Counted from the first letter of the stretch, positions 53,919-63,164 are shown. The stretch is DNA of 64,000 bases from an uncultured Ruegeria sp. (GCF_947497005.1 NZ_CANMFF010000018.1:39132-103131); one strand, 5' to 3'. Program-made: numbers and translations. Notes: generated by a model not told the origin, from the sequence alone.

Positions 53919-56267
53919 ATGCATGAAGTGCTGAGCAGTAGCGACTGGCTGATTGAAGAAACGCAATTCGATCTGGATGAGGCGAACTTCAAGGAAACCA
54001 TTTTTACGGTTGGAAATGGCTATCAGGGCACGCGCGGGTCGCTGGAAGAGGGACACAAAGGAGAGCTGTCCGGCACCTATCTGGCCGGTGTTTACGATCA
54101 CCATGACTCGACTGTGATCGATCAGGTCAATGTTCCCACCTGGCTGCCGTTTCGGGTTCGCGTCGAAGGGGAAGCCCTGGAAGTCCAATCTTGTAAAGTC
54201 GTCGAGCATCGGCGCGTATTGGATTTGCAGACAGGTTTTCTGCATCGTGACACCGTGTTCGAAGACAGCAAGGGGCGTCGCACCCGCATTGCCAGCCTGC
54301 GTTTTGCAAGTTTTGCCGATCAACATATCTGCGGCATCCGCCTGACGGTCACGGCAGAAAACCATTCATCGAAGATCACAGTTGAAAGCGCTATAGATGC
54401 CCGGCGGTACAATCTTGATCGCCTGCCTGCCTATCAGGAGAAACCTGTGTTTCATCCCGAAGTTAAGTGGGAAAAATGGGCCAAAAGCCGACATTTGAAA
54501 GTGACGCAATCACATGCAGACGCCAATGCATCCTACATCGAGACGCTGACACTGGATACGGGTATTTCAATCGGAATGGCATCCGCGCTTGATCGCCCCG
54601 CTTGCAGTGTGTTCAGGCAGACAAAGCGCGAGTACGAACGCATCTCGCAAGTCGTTTCCGTCGACGCAGTTCGGGGGCAATGCCATACCTTCGAGAAACT
54701 GGTCGCAATTTACACATCCCGCGACCTGAACGGTTCGGAATTGGCCGCAAGTTGCGAAACATGTCTGGAGACTGCGCAAGCCAAGGGATTCTCAGAGAAC
54801 CTGAGTGACAGCGCAGCAGCCTGGCGCGCGAAATGGGACGCCTGTGATTGTGTCGTTGCGGGGGATGTCGAAGCAACGCGAGCGATGCGTTTCAATCTTT
54901 ATCATTTGCTTATTGCCGCCAACGAAAATGACTCGCGCGCGAACATCGGGGCCAAGTCCATGTCCGGTGAAGGATACAAAGGTCATGTTTTTTGGGATAC
55001 CGAGATTTTCCTGCTGCCCTTCTACATTTTCACCCAGCCCGAAACGGCCAAAGCGCTATTGAAATACCGCTACAACACTCTGAGCGGCGCATTGGAAAAC
55101 GCGCGGGAAAACGGTTTTAAGGGCGCACAGTACGCTTGGGAATCCGCCGATACAGGGGTGGAGACAACGCCGAAATGGACGGCCGACGGCGCGAACCGGA
55201 TCTGGACCGGAGAAGAAGAGATCCACGTCACGGCTTGCGTGGCATATGGGATCCTCAGTTATGTCACGGCGACAGGTGATCATGACTTCCTTCGCGATTT
55301 CGGGGCCGAAGTCCTGTACCAAACCAGCCGGTTCTGGGTCAGCCGGTTGGAATGGAACAAAGAAAAGGACCGATATGAACTGACCAACGTAATCGGGCCC
55401 GACGAGTTTCATGAACATGTCGACAACAACACGTTCACCAATCGGATGGCGAAGTGGCATTTGGAGCAATCGGCGCAGGTTTTCAAAGACTTCAGCGAAA
55501 ACTTGATGTCGACCCACAAGGATCTCGTGGATCGGTTGAATCTTACGACGGCTGAAGTAGATCAATGGATTGAGATTGCTGAAAAAATTCACATTCCCTT
55601 CGATCCGTCTCGAAATCTGATCGAACAATTCGAGGGCTATTTTCTGCTCAAGGACATTCCCATCACCGAATGGGACAAAAACCGTATGCCGGTGTACCCT
55701 GAAGGCCATGACCACTTCTCACTGAATGGTTCAATGCTTCTCAAGCAACCTGATGTGATCATGTTGAACTATCTCTTGCCAGATGAGTTCTCAGACGAAG
55801 TCAAAGCGGCAAATTACGCTTTTTATGAAAAGCGTACGATGCACAAGTCTTCACTCAGCCCGGCCATTCACTCGATCATGGGGATTGAAGTCGGCGATAT
55901 TTCCCTGGCGCATCATTATTTCGAGCGATCAGCCTTTGTCGATCTGATCGACAATCAAGGCAATACACAGGACGGGATGCATATCGCATCGGCGGGTGGC
56001 ACCTGGCAGTCACTTGTGTGTGGATTCGGCGGGTTCCGGGTCAAGCATGGTAAGATGACATTCAAACCCTGGCTGCCTGAGGTATGGTCCAGCATCCGGT
56101 TTAACCTGAAATGGCAGGGGAATGACGTCGAAGTTGCGATTTCTCATGACGAGTGCCGGTTTAAGCTCGTTGCTTCGTCCGGCACGAAAGAAAATATCGA
56201 GGTAATGGGTCATCCTGTTACATTGATTGCCGGAGCGGATGTGATCTTCACGCCGCAGCCAGCGTGA
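53919..56267 (+). CDS. Glycoside phosphorylase, GH65 family
   Basis: 782 residues, the usual length of maltose, trehalose, kojibiose or nigerose phosphorylase. The N-terminal beta-sandwich has TIFTVGNGYQGTRGSLEEG and the (alpha/alpha)6 barrel has YKGHVFWDTEIFLLPF. The general-acid Glu is in VIGPDEFHEHVDNN (about residue 490), and KQPDVIMLNYLLP and HKSSLSPAIHSIMG follow. The enzyme splits an alpha-glucoside with phosphate to give beta-glucose 1-phosphate and a free acceptor. The beta-phosphoglucomutase at 57616 completes this route. ATG 53919 has GGAG eight bases upstream. No signal peptide, so the sugar is imported intact. Confidence 0.93.
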   Translation: MHEVLSSSDWLIEETQFDLDEANFKETIFTVGNGYQGTRGSLEEGHKGELSGTYLAGVYDHHDSTVIDQVNVPTWLPFRVRVEGEALEVQSCKVVEHRRVLDLQTGFLHRDTVFEDSKGRRTRIASLRFASFADQHICGIRLTVTAENHSSKITVESAIDARRYNLDRLPAYQEKPVFHPEVKWEKWAKSRHLKVTQSHADANASYIETLTLDTGISIGMASALDRPACSVFRQTKREYERISQVVSVDAVRGQCHTFEKLVAIYTSRDLNGSELAASCETCLETAQAKGFSENLSDSAAAWRAKWDACDCVVAGDVEATRAMRFNLYHLLIAANENDSRANIGAKSMSGEGYKGHVFWDTEIFLLPFYIFTQPETAKALLKYRYNTLSGALENARENGFKGAQYAWESADTGVETTPKWTADGANRIWTGEEEIHVTACVAYGILSYVTATGDHDFLRDFGAEVLYQTSRFWVSRLEWNKEKDRYELTNVIGPDEFHEHVDNNTFTNRMAKWHLEQSAQVFKDFSENLMSTHKDLVDRLNLTTAEVDQWIEIAEKIHIPFDPSRNLIEQFEGYFLLKDIPITEWDKNRMPVYPEGHDHFSLNGSMLLKQPDVIMLNYLLPDEFSDEVKAANYAFYEKRTMHKSSLSPAIHSIMGIEVGDISLAHHYFERSAFVDLIDNQGNTQDGMHIASAGGTWQSLVCGFGGFRVKHGKMTFKPWLPEVWSSIRFNLKWQGNDVEVAISHDECRFKLVASSGTKENIEVMGHPVTLIAGADVIFTPQPA

Positions 56268-56319
56268 AGGCTACCGGCTTTTTTACTGCTACCTATCAAT
56301 CCAAGCAGACACCGTGTGA

Positions 56320-57489
56320 TCAGTCCGTAAGAGCCTCGGCAACTCGTCTGTGCAGTTGTTCCGCGGCCGCTTGATCAATGAGCAATTCGTTAACAAGACC
56401 TCTGGAGATCAGTTCAAACACTGTATTACCCCTTTCCTTTTGAATTGCGGCAACGACGACACCGCTTTGATTGGGGTTGTCAAACGCACGATCTGCTATT
56501 GCCTTAATGTGCTCGGTTTTGATCCCGGTCCAAAGCCCGTTCAATTCGTCTATCAGATCCGTCTTGACTTGCGATATTTCCGACCTTGGGATCAAAATGC
56601 CGCCCAGATCTCCCACAACTAATTGCCTGAGGTCTTCAGCCCTCAAACCTCCTGCCTGAACCAATTCTTCGAAGCTGCCCAAAACCGGTGTGCTTGAAGA
56701 TCCTACGCTGGAAATCAGCATATCCATTTTGTTAATCAACGCATCGGGTCCCGAAAACACGCGATGAAACCCCGGGGTGTCAGAGATGTACTGCCAAATA
56801 GAACGACGCGTGGTCTCATCATAGTGGCGGGGTATGTAGGCCGGGAAGCCCGTGAGCTGTGGGCTATCCTCTGCCTGTTCGTTAAACAGCTCATCGAACG
56901 TTCCGGCAAGCCGACTGGCAGAGTATCCGTGCTGAGCCAACGAAACCAATTCGGCGCAAACCGCTGCGAATTCCGTCTTGCGCGACTTGTCGACGGGCTG
57001 CCTTGAGGCGGCAATCCCTTCCGCCAGGGATTTGATTGTCCGACCCCACGCAACGCCGATGACATTCGATTTCTCGATCAGTTCTATCAAACGCCCAGAG
57101 GCAGTTCTTCCGAATCTGGTGCGGCGCTGTGACAGGGCGGCCTCGGTGTTCCCCGGGCCGCTTTCAAAAACCCCAAGCCGGGGTGGCCTGAGACCGAACC
57201 TGCAGCAATATTTTTTCAGGTCAGAATTCAGCCCTGAAGGCGCCAGCAACTCGTCCATCTGGTTTATCCACGCGTCAGAGAATTGTTCTTTGACAAAGCG
57301 TTGCTCGATGACGAGGTAGTTTTGGCGCTCGGCGTGTTTCAACAATCGCGATACGTGTGGCTGAGACAGGCCTCCAAGAACGGCCCCGATCTCCATCTGT
57401 GACATGTTGTGCGTTGCGCGCATGTAGGCCGCGCACTGGGCGCGTTCTTCGAAGGGCAGTTTTCTTACATCGATCATTTGACCCAACAT
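56320..57489 (-). CDS. SorC/DeoR-type sugar-binding transcriptional regulator
   Basis: 389 residues. A helix-turn-helix (MSQMEIGAVLGGLSQPHVSRLLKHA, core GGLSQPHVSRLL, about 40-51) is followed by a long SorC-type sugar-phosphate-binding domain with GVAWGRTIKSLAEGI and VVGDLGGILIP. It is longer than most SorC proteins (about 320). It is convergent with the GH65 gene and divergent from pgmB, and palindromes matching each other lie at both promoters of the locus. A sugar phosphate such as glucose 6-phosphate or the phosphorylated aglycone may be the inducer. The start could be 57489 or 57477. Confidence 0.85.
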   Translation of the reverse strand: MLGQMIDVRKLPFEERAQCAAYMRATHNMSQMEIGAVLGGLSQPHVSRLLKHAERQNYLVIEQRFVKEQFSDAWINQMDELLAPSGLNSDLKKYCCRFGLRPPRLGVFESGPGNTEAALSQRRTRFGRTASGRLIELIEKSNVIGVAWGRTIKSLAEGIAASRQPVDKSRKTEFAAVCAELVSLAQHGYSASRLAGTFDELFNEQAEDSPQLTGFPAYIPRHYDETTRRSIWQYISDTPGFHRVFSGPDALINKMDMLISSVGSSSTPVLGSFEELVQAGGLRAEDLRQLVVGDLGGILIPRSEISQVKTDLIDELNGLWTGIKTEHIKAIADRAFDNPNQSGVVVAAIQKERGNTVFELISRGLVNELLIDQAAAEQLHRRVAEALTD

Positions 57490-57518
57490 TGTACGGTAAC
57501 AGGATCATGGCGGCGTGA

Positions 57519-57539
57519 ATAAGTATGCCATATAAACAT
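57519..57539. promoter_or_regulatory. Operator-like palindrome between SorC-type regulator and pgmB
   Basis: ATAAGTA-7-TAAACAT has the same layout as the perfect palindrome at 47587, and the left arm with its flank (TGAATAAGTAT) is identical. A wider symmetry also exists, with GTGAAT at 57515 and ATTCAC ending at 57543. It sits between the divergent starts, as expected for self-regulation and control of pgmB. Confidence 0.55.
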
Positions 57540-57615
57540 TCACATGCCATCCGATTGAAGAAAACCCCTGACATGATACCTGTTTCTGGCACAGGCTCGA
57601 ACCAGGAGATTCAGC

Positions 57616-58254
57616 ATGCCGATCAAAGGACTGATCTTTGACCTTGATGGTGTTTTGGTCGACACCGTACCGGCGCATTTTGCTGCCTGGAAACGCATGT
57701 TCGAAGAATACGGGTATGAGTTTGGCAAGCCAGAATACCGACACCTTGTCGATGGGCGCCCGCGCTATGACGGGGCGCGTGCAGTCATGACCCAGCATTC
57801 GGATGAAGAAGTCAGAACCGCCGCAGACAAGAAAAATGACTATTATGTTGAAATGATCGAGCGAGGAGAATTTCGGGTGTTCGATGCGGCTGTTCATCTT
57901 GTGAAACAATGCCAATCGAAGGCGTATGGATTGGCGGCCGCCTCCAGCAGCGCCAATGTCCGAGCCGTTCTTGAAAAAGCCGGGCTGTTGGATGCTTTCC
58001 CGGTTATTATCGGGGGCGATGATATCGAAAAAGGAAAACCCAACCCGGATATCTTCCTCGCCGCAGCCGGCGGGCTCGGGTTGAACGTGGATGAGTGCGT
58101 AGTGATCGAGGATTCCAAATCCGGCGTCGAAGCGGCAAAGAATGGCGGCTTTTTTTGTGTTGGTCTTCTTCACGAAGATCACGAGAGTGAACTCTCCGCC
58201 GCGGATTGCGTTATTTCTTCGCTGACCGAGTTTGACATTGAGCAGTTTGATTAG
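57616..58254 (+). CDS. pgmB: Beta-phosphoglucomutase, HAD family
   Basis: 212 residues. The HAD nucleophile motif is FDLDGVLVDTVPAH (about 8-21) with the two Asp of beta-PGM; AASSSANVRAVLE (motif 2 Ser), EKGKPNPDIFLAA (motif 3 Lys) and VVIEDSKSGVEAA (motif 4 acidic) follow. It converts beta-glucose 1-phosphate from the GH65 enzyme to glucose 6-phosphate. ATG 57616 follows AGGAG. It is divergent from the regulator and transcribed separately from the rest of the pathway. Confidence 0.92.
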   Translation: MPIKGLIFDLDGVLVDTVPAHFAAWKRMFEEYGYEFGKPEYRHLVDGRPRYDGARAVMTQHSDEEVRTAADKKNDYYVEMIERGEFRVFDAAVHLVKQCQSKAYGLAAASSSANVRAVLEKAGLLDAFPVIIGGDDIEKGKPNPDIFLAAAGGLGLNVDECVVIEDSKSGVEAAKNGGFFCVGLLHEDHESELSAADCVISSLTEFDIEQFD

Positions 58255-58320
58255 CCGAGACCTGACGCACGTGCCTGACACTATTTAGCGAAATCGAATT
58301 GGGTTTCGTTTTGGGGGTGG

Positions 58321-58650
58321 TCAAATGAGCAGCCGCAAGTGACTGGTCCAAATCGTAAGTTGGTGCATGGTTGGCCTTCTGTCGACCGGGATAATGGGCT
58401 CTGGAGCCGGTGGGCGATAACCTTTAGCACTGTGTCGTCGTTTGGTTTTGTAGTGGGTCCTCCAGTGTTCGATGATGATCCTGGCTTCTCGCAATGCGTA
58501 GAAAACCTCCCCTGTCAGCAGTTCGTCCCGCATGCGCCCGCTGAAACTCTCGCAGTGCCGCCCTGCGCTCGCGACCCTGACGCGATGAAAGCAGGTTTAG
58601 ACCCGACAGCCTTGATCCAGACCCTGACAGCCTCGGCAATGAAGTCGGAG
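58321..58650 (-). mobile_element. IS3-family transposase remnant (orfB C-terminus)
   Basis: On the minus strand, DFIAEAVRVWIKAVGSKPAF (about 58646-58590) in one frame continues, after a frameshift, as GRMRDELLTGEVFYALREA and HYKTKRRHSAKGYRPPAPEP. This is the end of an IS3/IS407-type orfB. The rest of the element is gone, and no terminal repeats were found. It has the same orientation as the remnant at 46850, and the sugar phosphorylase locus lies between them. Confidence 0.82.
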
Positions 58651-58705
58651 AGGCGCAGGGTTAGGGTGATGACGATGCTAGCATTGGCCATGCGCGGATG
58701 CCCGG

Positions 58706-60388
58706 TCAGGTTGGATCGACAATGCCCATGGCCATCATCCGCAGCGCTGTCATGGAGGGCACGAAGAAATAGTCGCCACCGCGGCATTCCACAAAAGTCT
58801 TGAGCTTGCTCATGACATAGGGCGGTTTGCCGGAATTCGGGTCGGACGGGATCGTGTGGCGTTTGTGGTGGTCGTGATTGCCCAGAAGGGGGCAGGTGTT
58901 GTTGCCCTGATGGAAATCGAGCCCGTATTGGATCCACTGCTGCTGTACGAATTCAAACTGCCGGAACAAACTCGCGCCCATGATGATCATGATCACACCC
59001 TGTTCGGTGGTGTTATCCTTGTGTTCGAAATTATGTGGCCCATAAGGCAGCCCGCGTCGCAGGATGCGACGGCGCTTGTTGAGCGCGCTGGTGGCGTCTG
59101 GGTTTTCGTATGGTTTGCCGGTGGCTTCGTCAATGCCGCCTTTGTTCAACGGATCAAGATAGTCGCGGGTATTCATGCGGCGCATATGGGCACCGCCCGG
59201 ACATTTGAAACCAGTCATGTCATCGCCATAGCGGAAGTCACGTGCATCCGGAGAGGCGACATAGGCTAAGTTCTTCTTATAGCCCTCGATCGGGTCGACG
59301 CCTTCGCCCCGGAATCCCATCTTTTCGCCGAAGGCGACCCATTCGTCATAGGTGGGCACCTTGGACAGCGGCACGCCATCGGACCAGCGCCCGCACATTT
59401 TGGCGCGCAGGGTTTCTTTGGCTTCGTCGATGGGGACGCCCATTGCCTTAGCGTATTGCTCGGCCTCTTCAGCGACGACCGCATCGAAAGAGCCGACATT
59501 TTCGTGTAACTTGCGGAAGGCGAAGAAGGTACCGTTCTGCATGAATTCGGGCGGCATAGCGGTGGGCGGAAGTTCCTGGCTTTCGTCTGGATGACCGAGG
59601 ATAAATTCGCCGGTGGCCAGTGGCTCCCAGCCATTGCCCATCAGCTTGCCGCGCCCAATGACGGCGGTCTTTTCGACTTCGGAGGGCAGTTGGCCTTCGA
59701 AGACCGGGTTACCGATGCCGTCGGTGAAGCCAAAATGTTCCTTGGGCGTGGGCAGGATTGCATCGCCGATCTTGTCAAAGACGGCAGAAGCATCCTGATA
59801 GGGTTGATCACCCTTGGCCCCAACACCAGCCAGATGTTTGACGCCGCATTTTTCGGCGACCTTGAGCAGCCAATCGGTGCGCTGGTCCAGTTCAGGGTGC
59901 GGGGTGACAAGATCGGTTTTGCTCTTGCTTTGCACGTTCAGTGTGATCAGCGCGTGCACGTCGTCAACGCCAAAACCCAGCGTGCCGGGGGCGCGGCTTT
60001 TCTGCCAGATCGGGTCCCAGCGCTTTAACCAACTCTGGTCCTTGGCATCCTCGACCTTGGTTTGATCGCGGTCGCCGAGGATAAAGGCGCGCTGGCGCAT
60101 GCCCTCAATAAACTCGGCCGGCATGGCCTGCATCGTACGCACAGGCAATTGCAGGGCCAGCATGCCGGGAAAAGTCAGGGCAATGTTGGTGGTGCAGGTT
60201 GGTCTCGGGTTATTTTCATCCCAGCGCACGGCTGTTGTGACCTTTTGGCGAACCTCTTCAAGAAAGGCGCGCCCCGCCTCGGGCTTGGGAAAATGAAAGA
60301 ATACATAGCGGGCAAAGGGGAAGGAATAGCGGCCATAGGCACGGGTGACGTTCCCCTGAATGTCATTGAGATTAAGGTCGCGTGTCAT
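58706..60388 (-). CDS. DyP-type heme peroxidase
   Basis: 560 residues. DyP motifs are GFTDGIGNP (the catalytic Asp of GxxDG, about residue 220) and the proximal heme His in GGAHMRRMNTRD (about 405). The Arg used for peroxide cleavage is probably the one in RRRILRRGLPYG. Long loops make it larger than the classic 300-residue bacterial type, nearer to the fungal-like class. There is no signal peptide or Tat motif, so it appears cytoplasmic. It is the last gene of a three-gene operon with the proteins at 60404 and 61429. Confidence 0.92.
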   Translation of the reverse strand: MTRDLNLNDIQGNVTRAYGRYSFPFARYVFFHFPKPEAGRAFLEEVRQKVTTAVRWDENNPRPTCTTNIALTFPGMLALQLPVRTMQAMPAEFIEGMRQRAFILGDRDQTKVEDAKDQSWLKRWDPIWQKSRAPGTLGFGVDDVHALITLNVQSKSKTDLVTPHPELDQRTDWLLKVAEKCGVKHLAGVGAKGDQPYQDASAVFDKIGDAILPTPKEHFGFTDGIGNPVFEGQLPSEVEKTAVIGRGKLMGNGWEPLATGEFILGHPDESQELPPTAMPPEFMQNGTFFAFRKLHENVGSFDAVVAEEAEQYAKAMGVPIDEAKETLRAKMCGRWSDGVPLSKVPTYDEWVAFGEKMGFRGEGVDPIEGYKKNLAYVASPDARDFRYGDDMTGFKCPGGAHMRRMNTRDYLDPLNKGGIDEATGKPYENPDATSALNKRRRILRRGLPYGPHNFEHKDNTTEQGVIMIIMGASLFRQFEFVQQQWIQYGLDFHQGNNTCPLLGNHDHHKRHTIPSDPNSGKPPYVMSKLKTFVECRGGDYFFVPSMTALRMMAMGIVDPT

Positions 60389-60403
60389 GTCAGGCTCATG
60401 TCT

Positions 60404-61429
60404 TTAGGAAATCACGTTGGCTGGGTTGGCCGAGGAAATGACACCCGGCTTTTGTGTTTTGGTCCCGGTGGTCAAAGGCTCGTGCTCTGCCATGAATTCG
60501 CCAAATGCTGTGTGCAACTCTACATTGGACTTGCCCTGACTTTCGATAAAGAAGTCGGCGAATTTCTGTTGCAAGTAGAGCGATTTCAGAACCGAAGGCA
60601 GATCGTCATACTTGGCAGGGGCGAGGGGCTTTTCACCATTACGGATGGCGTAGCGGACAAAGAGAACCGCGAGGAAAAGTCCCAGCGCAACGAAAATCAG
60701 GGCGGTGGCCAGGCTGGAGAGGCCGGTGAAGGGCACGTTTTCGGCCCCAAACAGCCAGAGCACAAACAAGAGCAGACCAATCGCAAGCGGGGCCGCCGCA
60801 CCAATTATCAGCTGCATGAGCGGCAGGTTGTGAAATTTGGGCAGTTCCAGGTAATAGTCGTGGAATGGCATGGTAGTTTCGACATGACATTTGTCGAGAT
60901 ATTCCGCGAATTGTTCTGCTGAATTGACCTCTTCGAAACCGTAGCAGTTAGAATACACTGCACAAAGCTCTTCTTCCATCGTATCCCAGAGCTTGCGCGA
61001 ATAAGAGGCGCGAACCTCGCGTTGTTGTTCGACGCTCAGATTGGTGGGCAGAGGTTCGCCATCTTTCATGACCGCGTCCACATCGGCGCAAAACACGAGG
61101 TAGGGCGTATTCAGCTGATCCACATGCTGGGGGATGACCGGGGGCGGGCTGCCTTTGAGGCGCGCGACCAGCGGATTTTGCGTGTTGCGCCCGTTATAGA
61201 CCACGTCATTCAGCACAAACATGCGTGCCAGGTGGGTACGGGTATTGCGAGCGAAAGGGCTGTTGAACTTGGTGTGTTCGGTGGCCGGTGACTGATGCGC
61301 CGTCGGCATTTCCGCAAGTGCGATGCGCGCCCGTTGCTCGAAAGAAGTTTGCGGATCGTCCTTGGGTGCGCCGGGTTTGATCGGTGCGAGGGTTGTCAGG
61401 AAGATATGGCCGGAATCGAGATCAGGCAT
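60404..61429 (-). CDS. Membrane protein of unknown function, DyP-linked
   Basis: 341 residues. The first 205 are soluble, with repeated beta-alpha-like pieces (SGHIFLTTLAPIK, RTHLARMFVLNDVVYNG, TPYLVFCADVD). Two strong membrane helices follow (about 210-230 and 240-262), then a cytoplasmic tail. The soluble part resembles alpha+beta barrel folds such as the one used by DyP enzymes, but no family name can be given. It starts exactly where the upstream gene ends (TGATG) and lies 15 bases before the peroxidase gene. Confidence 0.78.
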   Translation of the reverse strand: MPDLDSGHIFLTTLAPIKPGAPKDDPQTSFEQRARIALAEMPTAHQSPATEHTKFNSPFARNTRTHLARMFVLNDVVYNGRNTQNPLVARLKGSPPPVIPQHVDQLNTPYLVFCADVDAVMKDGEPLPTNLSVEQQREVRASYSRKLWDTMEEELCAVYSNCYGFEEVNSAEQFAEYLDKCHVETTMPFHDYYLELPKFHNLPLMQLIIGAAAPLAIGLLLFVLWLFGAENVPFTGLSSLATALIFVALGLFLAVLFVRYAIRNGEKPLAPAKYDDLPSVLKSLYLQQKFADFFIESQGKSNVELHTAFGEFMAEHEPLTTGTKTQKPGVISSANPANVIS

Positions 61430-62133
61430 CAGCTTGCTCCCTTTGGTTTTGCGGCGGCTTTGGCGGCGGCACGCAAGGTGTCAAAGCCGGACTGTGCTTT
61501 GTTGACGTATTTCTCACGGTTGACGTCCGCACGCTCGGTATCAAGGCTGGCCACGGGGCCAAAGCCCGGGTCGCCAAGTCCCTTTTGCATGGCATAGGCT
61601 GCCTTTCGATAGGCCGCAGCAAAGTCTTCAGGAGAGGATTTGCCGTGCATTTCCGCCAGATCGCGCACGTGGTCATAGATCAGCAGGCTGGTCTTGATGT
61701 CTCGCTGAGCGGAGCCGGGCGTGGCGTTGTAGTAATAGTCAGTATCGATCTGATTGTAGGTGATGTAGTTCTTGAACGGCGTGACCGGGATCGACTTGGG
61801 GTACTTAACAGATGAGAACCAGAACAGGTCGAGACCCGAGGGGATACCGTCGGAAAAGGCGTCAATATATTGATCCCATGTGCCGTTGAAGTTCGAGCAA
61901 AAGAGCACATAGTCGTCCTTAACCTGTTCTTTGCCTTGACCGAGATCGGGCCAGTCCTCACGTTTAATGATCACCCAGCGGGCAAAATGAATAAGTGACA
62001 GCCCCAACAGTCCGAGCAAATTCGATGGAACTCCGCGTGCGGCCATGAACAGCAGTCGGTTGATCCAACTTATTCTTGGATTGCTGGGTGTGACCACATT
62101 CATCGCATAGGCTTTACCGGCAATATTCGACAT
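61429..62133 (-). CDS. Protein of unknown function, DyP-linked
   Basis: 234 residues. After a start with one possible membrane-associated helix (SNLLGLLGLSLIHFARWVII, about 35-55) comes a soluble part with YVLFCSNFNGTWDQYIDAF and a Lys/Ala-rich tail. The phrase FSNFNGTWDQYI resembles the first strand-helix of ferredoxin-like folds found in DyP-type proteins, so it may be a structural relative or partner. ATG 62133 follows AAAGGGA. It is the first gene of the DyP operon. Function unknown. Confidence 0.75.
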   Translation of the reverse strand: MSNIAGKAYAMNVVTPSNPRISWINRLLFMAARGVPSNLLGLLGLSLIHFARWVIIKREDWPDLGQGKEQVKDDYVLFCSNFNGTWDQYIDAFSDGIPSGLDLFWFSSVKYPKSIPVTPFKNYITYNQIDTDYYYNATPGSAQRDIKTSLLIYDHVRDLAEMHGKSSPEDFAAAYRKAAYAMQKGLGDPGFGPVASLDTERADVNREKYVNKAQSGFDTLRAAAKAAAKPKGAS

Positions 62134-63164
62134 GACGATCCCTTTGGTCAGCAATTTTATTAATAAAAATACCGCGTGCGTAGCGATCCATAATGAACGT
62201 TATCACTGCCATAGAATGAGTCGAGGAAAAATAGTGGTAGCTGAGGCAGGCGCCGAAAGGATGCATCCACCCTACGGATCGCGGCAACCGATATTACTCA
62301 CACGATTTGCAGAAATATTTACGTCGACGCAGGTTTGCTCTGACACCCGATATTCGGGCCATTTGTGGCTAGAGTTTATAAACAGTTTCTACAAACCACG
62401 GTGGCGGCATTAAAGCGGGGCAGTACAAATTGGTGCCGAATTAGATTCTAGTTCTGCCGTCCGTTTTGCACGTTGTTGCGGCTCTAATTGCACTACTCTC
62501 AGAAAGTTTCAGGCTAGCAGCTGCAATTGGACCCCAAAACTCTAAGACCTGTGAGTTTCTGAAAGGGCTTTAACCGGTTATTATGTGCCCTACACTGGAC
62601 TTGACGCGTCTCCGACTAAGCGGGGTGCAAGGCGCATTTACCCTCGCAACCATCACCCAACACCTGCAGAAGCGGCCCAAACTCAAGCCGTTGAAGTCCG
62701 CCGCGAAAAAGAAGGTAGGCGAACCCAAGCCGTCATTCGCTGCAAGCACAGCACTGATCATTTCAGATGGCCGATATGCAGAGCGCGCGCAAAAGCTCAA
62801 ACCGTGGCCCTATTTCCGCGTGCTCGCTTTAAACACGAGAGGAAATAACCATCAGCATGATGACAGAACCCTTAAATCAGGAGGGTTTGGCAGAAATTGC
62901 GGCAGGCTGAAAATCTTCAAACATCCTCCGGAAAAAGCGGACGCATAAGCTACCTGTTCCCAGGCTGCGCGTGCAGTCGGTCCCGCTGATCCAGGTCAAC
63001 GCAGGAAACATCTTTTACATCGGAATGTTGGAATGTTGGAATGTTGGAATGTTGGAATGTTGGAATGATAAGGTCGGGCTTTCGCTTTGCGAAGGTTCTC
63101 GCGGTGATCGCATGTGTGAAAAAAGGGTATTCTAGCAGAGAGAATTGACAAACATGGGGCTCAT
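62134..63164. other. Long region without recognisable gene
   Basis: About 1 kb upstream of the DyP operon. The first 150 bases probably hold its promoter. Open frames at 62583-62948 (+) and 62570-62800 (-) overlap and neither gives a recognised protein. An 8-base tandem repeat lies at 63022. No RNA gene was seen. Confidence 0.5.
63022..63069. repeat. Short tandem repeat, 8-bp unit
   Basis: Five perfect copies of GGAATGTT (63022-63061) are followed by one copy with a single change (GGAATGAT). Eight-base units give a 48-base tract that could vary in length by replication slippage. It lies in non-coding sequence. Confidence 0.9.

Noticed and set aside
62583..62948. Plus-strand frame of 121 codons
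   Set aside because: It overlaps other frames of similar length, has no good ribosome site and no recognised domain.
63022..63069. CRISPR array
   Set aside because: The repeated unit is eight bases with no spacers, so it is a simple tandem repeat.
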